Shown: positions 1 through 5,753 of the stretch, in pieces
Layout: each line of letters opens with the position of its first letter
Position numbering within the stretch: position 1 is the stretch's first letter
Origin: Deltaproteobacteria bacterium
GTDB lineage: Bacteria > Desulfobacterota > Syntrophia > Syntrophales > UBA2185
Direction of reading: 5' to 3'
NCBI GenBank assembly: GCA_026388495.1
Contig: JAPLJQ010000030.1
Location: 1 to 6,259, forward strand
Length of the DNA stretch: 6,259 bases
Program-made: the position numbers and the translations under genes
The notes under the pieces: model-generated
Seen by the model: only the letters and a program-made list of their open reading frames with translations
The model's database searches: none
What the model was told of the DNA's origin: nothing

Positions 1-80
1 CCGAGTTTTACAGGTTCCTGGACAAAGTGATGCCCAATTGGAAAAAGAGGAAGCACCGGCTGGAAGTAACGCTGGCTTAG
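1..80 (+). CDS. C-terminal end of a putative YgjP-like (DUF45, M48-type) metallopeptidase
   Basis: The frame beginning at base 3 is open to a TAG at 78-80 and gives 25 residues, starting EFYRFLDKVMPNWKKRKHRL. The pattern F-Y/W-x-x-L-x-x-x-x-P-x-W/Y-x-x-R-x-x-x-L matches my recollection of the extreme C-terminus of YgjP-like metal-dependent hydrolases. In that family this tail follows the HxxxH...HxxxFW zinc region. The catalytic part lies upstream of the window, so the call rests on the tail alone. The other two plus-strand frames give unconvincing peptides or stop at once. No clear rho-independent terminator follows; there is only a weak A/T-rich hairpin (114-119 paired with 128-133). An unrelated basic C-terminus remains possible. 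Confidence 0.45.
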   Translation, partial: EFYRFLDKVMPNWKKRKHRLEVTLA

Positions 81-159
81 TGCTTGTTTGCATCTACTGA
101 TAGAATCGATCCCTATTCAAGATGAACTGAATAACATATGTGGATTGGGAATATGATGG

Positions 160-179
160 ATTCCGGCTTTCGCCGGAAT
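160..179 (+). repeat. Short dispersed palindromic repeat (ATTCCGGC/GCCGGAAT hairpin)
   Basis: A perfect 8-bp inverted repeat (160-167 and 172-179) surrounds the 4-base loop TTTC. It is followed by GAAGACTTTCTACGAGAACG. This arrangement, ATTCC-palindrome-GGAATGA followed by a GACTTT..ACGAG stretch, resembles the intergenic repeats scattered through many deltaproteobacterial genomes. A second, differently arranged member lies at 5590-5647. No T-run follows, so it is not a canonical terminator, although a stem this strong may help to end transcription from either side. Assignment to a dispersed family is from recollection; the palindrome itself is seen directly. Confidence 0.55.
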
Positions 180-245
180 GAAGACTTTCTACGAGAACGT
201 CAAGCATAGATTGGTGAGAAACGCAATGCCGTCGTTGCGTCCCGG

Positions 246-334
246 TCAATCCACGGTGATGAAATCGGAAACCGTCGCCAGAACGCAGGTATTTTTCTCT
301 CTGAGGAGGGCTTTTATCTTTTCAATCACCTCAT
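246..334 (-). pseudogene. Remnant of the 5' end of a pyridoxamine 5'-phosphate oxidase-family gene
   Basis: Read on the minus strand from GTG at 329-327, 27 codons run to a TGA at 248-246: VIEKIKALLREKNTCVLATV followed by SDFITVD. The segment IKALLRE..TCVLATVSD strongly resembles the N-terminus of PPOX-family flavin-binding split-barrel proteins (IK-x-LL-x(5)-C-V-LATVS). Such proteins then continue for about 100 residues or more, and nothing of that follows here. A Shine-Dalgarno-like AAGGGAG (344-338) lies 3 bases before an ATG (334-332). That ATG is one base out of frame with the homologous peptide, so ATG-AGG-TGA stops immediately. This suggests a lost base after the start codon as well as loss of the body of the gene. 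The palindromic repeat at 160-179 lies close to the lost 3' part. The fragment starts about 30 bases after the MBL stop in the same direction, so it may once have been co-transcribed with it. A short GTG-started peptide gene is the alternative. Confidence 0.4.
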
Positions 335-363
335 GCGCTCCCTTCCTGTCCGAGGATACAGAT

Positions 364-1329
364 CTATACCTCTATCTCCAGGCCGTCATAGGCAAGGTCG
401 ATCTCCAGAGGATCGGCATCGGCGTGGAATTTCAGATATTTCCGGGTATCGTCCAGGAACCGGTCAAGGGTTTCATCATCGTAGGTATGCTCGCTGTGAA
501 ACAGGCAGAGGCGTTTTACCCTTGCCAGTATGGAAAGCTCAACGGCCACCAGGTTATTTGAATGTCCCCAGTTTTCCTTCACACCGATGGCATCCGCCAG
601 GGTGTACTGGGCGTCAAATATGAGCAAATCTGCGTCTCCAAAGAAACCGAGGAAATCATAACCCTGCTCTTCAGCCTCCCTCTTATGTTCCGCGTCCGTT
701 GAATATACGATCTTCTTCCCCTCTTTCGAGAAACGATATCCGTAAGAATCACCGGGATGGTTCTGCTTGATTCCCTTCACGGAAAGGCCTGCGATGTCAT
801 ATGTTTTACCCGGTTCGAGGGTATGAAAGATGATGTTCGCCTTCATGTCTTTCAGCGGTACGGGAAAGTGAGGAGAATTCTGCTGACTGATGAAAGCCTG
901 TTTCAAGTCGGCGTGATAGCCGTATATATTAATATGATTTCCGGGAATGTAAGCGGGTACGAAAAAGGGGAACCCCTGGATGTGATCCCAATGCAAATGG
1001 GACATAAAAATGTGGAATTCGGTGGATGACCCGCTTCGCCCTGATTTTTCCGATTGAAGGGCATAATTCCCGAAGTCACGCAACCCCGTGCCGGCATCGC
1101 AGATAACATATTCCTCCTGTCCTCTGATCTCAATACAGGACGTATTACCCCCATATCCTCCTCGCACGGGAAAGGGAAGCTCCTTCTGGATGAAAGCCGC
1201 TATGGACTCATCCGTTTGCAGAGAATGTGAGAGGGATTTTTTTATGGCCTTGAATATCTTTTCCTGAATCGCTTGAGCCGTTGTGGACGCGGGTAATGAG
1301 CCGCGCGTTCCCCAGAAATAAACGTGCAT
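364..1329 (-). CDS. MBL-fold metallo-hydrolase (PhnP/TaR3-like, Lactamase_B_2 type), 321 aa
   Basis: This is a complete di-metal hydrolase of the metallo-beta-lactamase fold, with no signal peptide and therefore presumably cytoplasmic. The N-terminus MHVYFWGTRGSLPA is the typical first strand of the PhnP/RNase Z-like branch. Metal ligands are visible in order: HLHWDH at 111-116 (H111, H113, D115, H116), H191 in NHPG, the bridging D212 in YSTDAE, and H278 in FHSEH. A further histidine sits at H256 (WGHSN). The region between HxHxDH and H191 (GFPFF.P.Y.....NIYGYH) matches the TaR3-like subgroup. I chose ATG 1329-1327 because AAGGAG lies 5 bases upstream and a promoter at 1388-1416 fits just above it. 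The longer in-frame ATG at 1416 falls inside that promoter, has no ribosome site, and would add a Cys/His-rich non-conserved leader. Members of this branch cleave phosphodiesters (cyclic phosphates, RNA). The substrate here is unknown. A cyclic nucleotide is conceivable given the divergent cyclase, but this is inference. Confidence 0.88.
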   Translation of the reverse strand: MHVYFWGTRGSLPASTTAQAIQEKIFKAIKKSLSHSLQTDESIAAFIQKELPFPVRGGYGGNTSCIEIRGQEEYVICDAGTGLRDFGNYALQSEKSGRSGSSTEFHIFMSHLHWDHIQGFPFFVPAYIPGNHINIYGYHADLKQAFISQQNSPHFPVPLKDMKANIIFHTLEPGKTYDIAGLSVKGIKQNHPGDSYGYRFSKEGKKIVYSTDAEHKREAEEQGYDFLGFFGDADLLIFDAQYTLADAIGVKENWGHSNNLVAVELSILARVKRLCLFHSEHTYDDETLDRFLDDTRKYLKFHADADPLEIDLAYDGLEIEV

Positions 1330-1387
1330 AAAGTCTCCTTCATGGGTCCTGGACAGGCAGGAGCAGTGATGAATACCTTGAGGTGTA

Positions 1388-1416
1388 CTTATACATGGAC
1401 TCGGAAGCAATGGCAA
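1388..1416 (-). promoter_or_regulatory. Putative sigma70-type promoter of the MBL hydrolase gene
   Basis: On the minus strand, TTGCCA (plus 1411-1416, 5 of 6 to TTGACA) and TATAAG (plus 1388-1393, 5 of 6 to TATAAT) are separated by exactly 17 bases. Transcription would begin near 1381, leaving a leader of about 50 bases before the ATG at 1329. The position also argues against the upstream in-frame start at 1416, which would lie in the -35 box. Confidence 0.55.
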
Positions 1417-1444
1417 GATGAAAGCGTCTATGGCATGGAAAATA

Positions 1445-1473
1445 TTGACACAGGACAGCTTTTCGGATAGATT
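1445..1473 (+). promoter_or_regulatory. Putative sigma70-type promoter of the repeat protein-cyclase operon
   Basis: A perfect TTGACA (1445-1450) is followed after 17 bases by TAGATT (1468-1473, 4 of 6 to TATAAT). Transcription would start near 1480, giving a leader of roughly 90 bases to the ATG at 1568. The -10 box overlaps a small inverted repeat (1470-1486). A perfect TATAAT also occurs at 1522-1527, but no recognisable -35 lies 16-18 bases above it, so I prefer the upstream pair. The -35 boxes of this promoter and the divergent MBL promoter are only about 28 bases apart, so one bound regulator could affect both. Confidence 0.45.
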
Positions 1474-1519
1474 TCAGATAGAAATCAGAGTTCACAGGTC
1501 AGGAAAGCGCTTCGCTTCC
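1470..1519 (+). promoter_or_regulatory. Two small inverted repeats in the operon leader (candidate operator / leader hairpin)
   Basis: GATTTC (1470-1475) and GAAATC (1481-1486) form a 6-bp inverted repeat with a 5-base centre, lying on the predicted -10 and start of transcription: a plausible repressor half-site pair. Further on, GGAA(A)GCG (1502-1509) can pair with CGCTTCC (1513-1519) around a 3-base loop with one bulged A. It contains the 8-bp palindrome AAGCGCTT (1505-1512). No T-run follows, so it is not a terminator. Both are seen directly; any role is inferred. No CRP-like TGTGA-N6-TCACA site was found. Confidence 0.3.
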
Positions 1520-1567
1520 CTTATAATGACAACAGGGATATTCTTCAAAGCTTTCGAATAGGTGGTC

Positions 1568-2011
1568 ATGGAAGTCCAGCCCGAAACCCAGGAGCTGTAT
1601 CAGGCTCAAACTGAAAACAGGCATTTGAAAGAAACGATCAGCGCGTTGCGGGACGAGCTGGAAAGAAACCAGCTCGGTCACGAGGCGGTTATTCAGAAGG
1701 CCCTGGCTGCGGCCAATGACGAGATCCTCCAGCTCAAGTCAACCGTCGGTGCGCTGAGGGACGAGCTGGAAAGAAACCAGATCCGCCACGAGGAAAATAT
1801 TCAGAAGACTCTGGCAGCGGCCAACGATGAAAATGCCCAGCTTAAGCTTGCGATCGTCGCCCTGCGCGACGAACTGGAACGTAACCGGATCAATTATGAA
1901 GAAACGTGTCAGAAACTGGAACAGGTCGCCCATGACGAGGTGAACCAGTTGCAGGAAACCGCGAGAGTCCTGCGGGGGCAATTGGAGACATATGATAAAA
2001 AGCAGGGATAA
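1568..2011 (+). CDS. Small coiled-coil protein of three 36-residue repeats, co-transcribed with the cyclase (147 aa)
   Basis: I do not recognise a named family. The protein is almost wholly charged and helical, rich in E, Q, L, A, N and R, with no signal peptide, membrane segment or glycine/proline-rich part (one Pro near the N-terminus). Residues 26-133 are three perfect-length 36-residue repeats, each opening ALRDELERN, followed by a partial fourth (VLRGQLE). Hydrophobic residues follow 4-3 heptad spacing except for one 11-residue step centred on a polar N-x3-H/Y. The in-frame TAG at 1559-1561 limits the start to GTG 1562 or ATG 1568. I prefer ATG 1568, where AGGTGG (1560-1565) supplies a tight ribosome site. 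The stop lies 20 bases inside the cyclase gene, so the two are probably translationally coupled and the proteins may work together. A role as an oligomeric scaffold or an N-terminal extension partner for the cyclase is inference. The frame is real: consistent codon use and a repeat that conserves the reading frame. Confidence 0.75.
   Translation: MEVQPETQELYQAQTENRHLKETISALRDELERNQLGHEAVIQKALAAANDEILQLKSTVGALRDELERNQIRHEENIQKTLAAANDENAQLKLAIVALRDELERNRINYEETCQKLEQVAHDEVNQLQETARVLRGQLETYDKKQG
1643..1966 (+). repeat. Three in-frame 108-bp tandem repeats within the coiled-coil gene
   Basis: The units are 1643-1750, 1751-1858 and 1859-1966, with a 21-base partial copy at 1967-1987. Units 1 and 2 share an identical 23-base block (1650-1672 equals 1758-1780) and further matches around IQK-LAAAND. 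Unit 3 is clearly more diverged, especially in its second half. Since 108 is a multiple of three, gain or loss of a unit would keep the frame, so unit number may vary between relatives. The closeness of units 1 and 2 suggests the more recent duplication. Confidence 0.85.
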
Positions 2012-4289
2012 AAAATTACCTGATAAAGAGCAGCGTCCTTCCAGAAAGAACCGCATTCTGAAGCCCCGGCAGGAAAAGCTTTTGTTGCACGTCTCGGAGA
2101 GGATGGCCGCCTTTGAATCTCTGGACGACATGCTGGCGGTCCTCGTGGATATCGCAACCCGGGAAATGGACGCGGAACGCGGCACGATCTTTTTAAACGA
2201 TAGCGATACGAACGAACTCTACTCCCGTGTCGCCCAGGGAAATTTTCAACGGGAAATCCGAATCCTGAATAACAGCGGCGTTGCAGGCCATGTATTCACC
2301 GCAGGCCAGGGCGTTATTGTCCACGATGCCTACACAAACGAACACTTCAACCGATCCGTAGACGAGAGCACAGGATTTACGACGAAAAGTATTCTCTGCG
2401 TCCCTATCCGGACGCTCAAGGGTGAGATTATCGGCGTCGCCCAGCTCCTCAACAAAAGAAGCGGCCAATTCACCAATGACGAATTCGCTCTTCTCGAAGC
2501 CATGACGACCCAGGCAGCCATTGCCCTTCAGAGCACCCAGTTTGTCGAGCGGATGAAAAAATTCCGCGCCCAGGAAATGGAATTTTTCAAAATCGTCTCC
2601 GACATCACCGCCGAAATCGATCTGGGCGCCCTTCTGAACAAGGTCATGTCCGAAGCGACGCGGATGCTCAATGCGGAGAGATCGACCCTTTTTTTAAATG
2701 ACGAAAAAAAGGGCGAACTGTTTTCAAAAGTCGGACTGGGGCTGGATGCCATTGTGATCCGGTTCCCCAACCACATGGGAATCGCCGGGGCCGTTTTTCA
2801 GTCCGGAGAAACCATCAATATCCCCCACGCTTATGCGGATCTGCGCTTCAACCCGTCTTTCGATAAAAAAACGGGGTATTTTACCCGCTCCATTCTCTGT
2901 GTCCCCGTGATTAACAAATCCGGGAAGACCATCGGCGTGACCCAGGTGCTCAACAAGAGAGGGGGGGCCTTCACCCAGCAGGACGAATCGCGCCTGAGGG
3001 CCTTCACCGCCCAGGTGTCTATCGCCCTCGAGAACGCCAAGCTGTTTGACGACATCCAGAACATGAAAAATTACAGCGAAAGCATGCTGGAAAGTATGTC
3101 GAACGGCGTGATCACCTTAAACGAAGACGGGAAAATCGTCACCTGCAATACCGCAGGTCTTCAGATCATGAAGGTAACACCGGTGAATATTCTCGACCGG
3201 CCTGCGGAGGCATTTTTCACGGGAACCAACGCCTGGGTCATGGAAAAGATCGAGCGGGTTGAGGAAACCCGAAAATCTGACGTGACCATGGATGCGGAGC
3301 TTGAATTCGGAGGCGAAAAAATATCGGCGAATCTGACGGCCCTTCCCCTGGTCAACGTGGAAAAGAAAAAACTGGGAACCATGATCATCATTGACGATAT
3401 CAGCACTGAAAAGCGCATGAAATCAACCATGTCGCGCTACATGGACCCGGGACTTGCCGATCAGATCCTGGCGGGCGGCGAGGACATCCTCGGCGGGAAA
3501 AGTACCACGGCGACGATTCTATTCTCAGACATTCGAGGATTTACCACCCTGACGGAGGAATTGGGCGCCCAAGGCACCGTTTCCCTCCTCAATGAGTATT
3601 TCACCATCATGGTGGACTGCATCCAGAAAGAAGGGGGTATGCTGGATAAATTCATCGGGGATGCCATCATGGCGGCATTCGGAACGCCGGTGACCCATGA
3701 TGACGATGATGATCGCGCCGTGAGAGCAGCTATTGGCATGATCAGGTCCCTCAATGCCTGGAATGTAAAACGCCACGCGGACGGGAAGAAACCGGTCAGC
3801 ATGGGCATAGGAATAAACACGGATACGATTGTTTCCGGAAATATCGGCTCTCCAAAACGGATGGATTACACCCTCATCGGAGACGGTGTGAACCTGGCAT
3901 CGCGGCTTGAGAGCCTGTGCAAGCAGTATCACGCCAGCATCCTGATCAGTGAAAACACTTACAGGAGATTGCGCGGCACGTATCGCATCCGGGAGGTAGA
4001 CAGCGTCGTGGTCAAGGGGAAGACGGAGACAGTGGCGGTTTACGAGGTCCTCGATTACCATGACGAAAAAACATTCCCGAACGTGATGGAGGTAGTCAAC
4101 CACTTCAGGAAAGGTCTCTACCAGTATCGGAACGGAGCGTGGGATCGGGCCATCGACGCATTTACGGAAGCGTTGAAGCTCCACGAGGATGAAAAACTCT
4201 GCCGGATGTATATCGAACGGTGTGAGTACCTGAAAAAATCCCCTCCGGGCGATGACTGGAGCGGTGTCTGGATCATGAAATCAAAATAA
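1992..4289 (+). CDS. CyaB-type adenylyl cyclase: GAF-GAF-PAS-class IIIb catalytic domain-TPR-like tail (765 aa)
   Basis: This enzyme probably converts ATP to cAMP and pyrophosphate in the cytoplasm; no membrane segment or signal peptide is visible. Residues 1-30 are basic. GAF-1 is about 40-182 and GAF-2 about 200-348, each ending in a helix that links to the next domain. A PAS-like domain covers about 360-472 (ESMSNGVITLNEDGKIV...NTAG), and the catalytic domain about 503-688. The six class III catalytic positions are all present: metal-binding D513 (FSDIRGF) and D557 (FIGDA), purine-specifying K553 and T627 (MLDKF, DYTLIGD), and N634 and R638 (GVNLASRLE). The Lys/Thr pair indicates an adenylate-specific class IIIb enzyme, a group often stimulated by bicarbonate. 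GAF-2 has a canonical NKFDE motif (N321 K322 F327 D331 E332), the mark of cyclic-nucleotide-binding GAFs; in GAF-1 the acid pair is shifted. Residues 704-746 resemble one TPR unit, followed by a DWSGVW tail. The layout resembles cyanobacterial CyaB1. The start ATG has GGAG 4 bases upstream and overlaps the preceding gene by 20 bases. Confidence 0.93.
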   Translation: MIKSRDKKLPDKEQRPSRKNRILKPRQEKLLLHVSERMAAFESLDDMLAVLVDIATREMDAERGTIFLNDSDTNELYSRVAQGNFQREIRILNNSGVAGHVFTAGQGVIVHDAYTNEHFNRSVDESTGFTTKSILCVPIRTLKGEIIGVAQLLNKRSGQFTNDEFALLEAMTTQAAIALQSTQFVERMKKFRAQEMEFFKIVSDITAEIDLGALLNKVMSEATRMLNAERSTLFLNDEKKGELFSKVGLGLDAIVIRFPNHMGIAGAVFQSGETINIPHAYADLRFNPSFDKKTGYFTRSILCVPVINKSGKTIGVTQVLNKRGGAFTQQDESRLRAFTAQVSIALENAKLFDDIQNMKNYSESMLESMSNGVITLNEDGKIVTCNTAGLQIMKVTPVNILDRPAEAFFTGTNAWVMEKIERVEETRKSDVTMDAELEFGGEKISANLTALPLVNVEKKKLGTMIIIDDISTEKRMKSTMSRYMDPGLADQILAGGEDILGGKSTTATILFSDIRGFTTLTEELGAQGTVSLLNEYFTIMVDCIQKEGGMLDKFIGDAIMAAFGTPVTHDDDDDRAVRAAIGMIRSLNAWNVKRHADGKKPVSMGIGINTDTIVSGNIGSPKRMDYTLIGDGVNLASRLESLCKQYHASILISENTYRRLRGTYRIREVDSVVVKGKTETVAVYEVLDYHDEKTFPNVMEVVNHFRKGLYQYRNGAWDRAIDAFTEALKLHEDEKLCRMYIERCEYLKKSPPGDDWSGVWIMKSK

Positions 4290-4351
4290 CCCCTGTCCGG
4301 CATCACGACAATCCCGTAAAGCAGACACAGTCTCCGTAAGAGTCATGGCGA

Positions 4352-5557
4352 TCAAGAGGGGTGTTTAAAAATGCCGCCTTCGTAGATCACGACCTTCCGG
4401 CCCGAGGTGAGATGGGCGGTGATGGTCTTGTCCTCCGTATTGACGATATCCCAGTGGAGGGCCGAATCATTGAAACCCATTTTCTTCTTCATCTCTTTCG
4501 TCAGGATGGCGGAATCGCCGTTGTACGTGGTGGAGTATGAAGAGCCCAGGGCGATATGGCAGTTTCCGTATTCCCCTCCGTGGTTTTCATCAAACAGCGT
4601 ATCGGCCATGAAGCGGTCAATCCTGGAGAATCTCCTGTCCGTCAGGGAAAATTCTCCCACCCGGCAGGCCCCCCTGTCCATGGCAAGCTGTTTGACGGCA
4701 AAGTCCTCTCCCGTTTCCGACGTCAGTGATACGACTTTGCCTTTCCTGAAGGTGATCCGGATTCCCTCCACATAGTTCCCGCTGCGGAAGGAAGGCAGGT
4801 TCGCATAATAAAACCCTTCCGTCCCCCGCCAGTCCGGTGAGAGAAAGAGCTCGAAGCTCGGGATGTTATGCCCGGAGACACCCACCCATTTCCTTTTCTC
4901 ACCCGGTGTGATCGTGAGATCCACGTTTGAAGATTCCACATGAAAATACTTCACGGAAAGGCGGTTCAACCAGTTTTTGATCCCCGTGACTTCTTTGAGA
5001 ATGCCGCGCCATTTGGAAACGGGGTCATCGAGATCCAGGTAGCAGGCCTTTATCAGTTGTTCTTTGTACGCCTCCGGTGTCATTCTTGCCTGTGTTGCCA
5101 GCTCTTCCGTGGGCAGGGTGCACAGGGTCCAGCTGTAATGCCCCGCTTCCTCCCGTTTGTCCATAATGTCCCGAAGCTGCTTTTTTGCCACAAGGACCTT
5201 TCCGATTTTTTGAGGATCCACATCCTTCAGATGGGTCAGAGAATCGGGGGCGCGAAGAAAAATTCTTCCATTGAGATAACCAAAAAGTTCCTTGTCTCCG
5301 GGGGTCTGAAAGATCAGTTGCCTGTCGTTGGCTTTCTTGTAAAAATTGAGTTCCATGGCTACGGTATGCACCATTCGCTGAACCGGGTTAATTTCCATAT
5401 CGAGGATTCTGTCATACAGTATCTCTGCGATCCTGATGGCGGCAGGATCGTACTGAACGAGGATCGTATCCTGTTTTTTGAAGGGGGTTTTTCTGGCTGT
5501 CTTCAATGCCCAGATAAGAACATCCGCATATCGATTGAGCTCAGCATATGTCAGCAT
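4352..5557 (-). CDS. M29-family metallo-aminopeptidase (AmpS/AmpT-like, 401 aa)
   Basis: A cytoplasmic di-metal exopeptidase that removes N-terminal residues from peptides. Length (401 aa) is close to the family norm of about 410. The active-site residues known for M29 enzymes can all be placed: E236 (PSFELF), E302 (VGEFSL), H334 (GNCHIALG), Y341 (SSYSTTY), and H368 and D370 (LHWDIV). The E-to-E (66) and H-to-Y (7) spacings agree with those I recall for Thermus AmpT. Other family landmarks are GHNIPS (229-234), YYANLP (250-255) and NYVEGI (261-266). The first residues show no signal peptide. I chose ATG 5557-5555, with AAAGGAG 9 bases upstream; an in-frame TTG at 5563 lies only 3 bases from that site and is less likely. 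The gene converges on the cyclase with a 62-base gap and diverges from the oxidoreductase gene. Nothing ties it functionally to either. No truncation or frameshift is seen. Confidence 0.92.
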   Translation of the reverse strand: MLTYAELNRYADVLIWALKTARKTPFKKQDTILVQYDPAAIRIAEILYDRILDMEINPVQRMVHTVAMELNFYKKANDRQLIFQTPGDKELFGYLNGRIFLRAPDSLTHLKDVDPQKIGKVLVAKKQLRDIMDKREEAGHYSWTLCTLPTEELATQARMTPEAYKEQLIKACYLDLDDPVSKWRGILKEVTGIKNWLNRLSVKYFHVESSNVDLTITPGEKRKWVGVSGHNIPSFELFLSPDWRGTEGFYYANLPSFRSGNYVEGIRITFRKGKVVSLTSETGEDFAVKQLAMDRGACRVGEFSLTDRRFSRIDRFMADTLFDENHGGEYGNCHIALGSSYSTTYNGDSAILTKEMKKKMGFNDSALHWDIVNTEDKTITAHLTSGRKVVIYEGGIFKHPS

Positions 5558-5589
5558 GATCAATGTCTCCTTTCCGTCCTTTTCTTTTC

Positions 5590-5647
5590 ATCCCCGCGCA
5601 GGCGGGGATCCAGAAGCAGAAAACTTGACTCCCGCCTCCAGGGGAGT
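5590..5647 (+). repeat. Composite dispersed palindromic repeat (two hairpins)
   Basis: A perfect 8-bp stem ATCCCCGC/GCGGGGAT (5590-5597, 5602-5609; loop GCAG) is followed, after a short A-rich spacer and CTTG, by a second imperfect palindrome ACTCCC...GGGAGT (5628-5633, 5642-5647). The left unit reads TCATCCCCGC..., while the right unit ends ...GGGAGTGAC, so the two are arranged head to head. This matches the general plan of intergenic repeats of deltaproteobacteria and relates to the element at 160-179. It lies about 30 bases upstream of the M29 start codon, inside its probable leader. Confidence 0.6.
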
Positions 5648-5723
5648 GACCGTGGGCGTTCGGTCATTCTTATCAGGTTGTCCTCTTCTGTGCAATCCCG
5701 AGATGTGGGGAATCAGATGTTAT

Positions 5724-5753
5724 CTTGCAAATTGGACATCACTGCCATAAGAT
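5724..5753 (+). promoter_or_regulatory. Weak candidate promoter of the 2-oxoacid oxidoreductase gene
   Basis: TTGCAA (5724-5729) and TAAGAT (5748-5753) are separated by 18 bases and each matches 4 of 6 consensus positions. Transcription would begin about 58 bases before the ATG, leaving the ribosome site intact. A better-looking pair closer to the gene (TTGACG 5773-5778, TATTTT 5796-5801, spacer 17) would start transcription inside the Shine-Dalgarno sequence, so it is less plausible. Neither is strong. Confidence 0.22.

Noticed and set aside
1330..1416. Longer start for the MBL hydrolase (29 extra residues)
   Set aside because: The extension is not conserved-looking, has no ribosome site, and would begin inside a well-formed -35/-10 promoter; ATG 1329 has AAGGAG at good spacing.
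1411..1425. Sigma54-like GG-N10-GC on the plus strand (TGGCA...AAGC)
   Set aside because: The -24 half matches but the -12 half is AAGC rather than TTGC, and the bases are already explained as the -35 box of the minus-strand promoter.
3706..3720. Run of five aspartates (residues 570-574) in the cyclase encoded by GAT/GAC repeats
   Set aside because: It falls in the normal acidic stretch after the FIGDAIMAAFG motif that precedes the RAVRAA helix in this family. It is a minor low-complexity variation, not an insertion.
3525..4184. Minus-strand open frame of 219 codons inside the cyclase catalytic domain
   Set aside because: The plus strand encodes the complete cyclase active site here. The antisense peptide has no family resemblance and no ribosome site of note.
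4290..4351. Possible bidirectional terminator between the convergent cyclase and aminopeptidase genes
   Set aside because: Only a 6-bp ACCCCT/AGGGGT pairing over a loop of about 65 bases and a 4-bp AGAC/GTCT stem were found, without T-runs. No rho-independent terminator can be supported.
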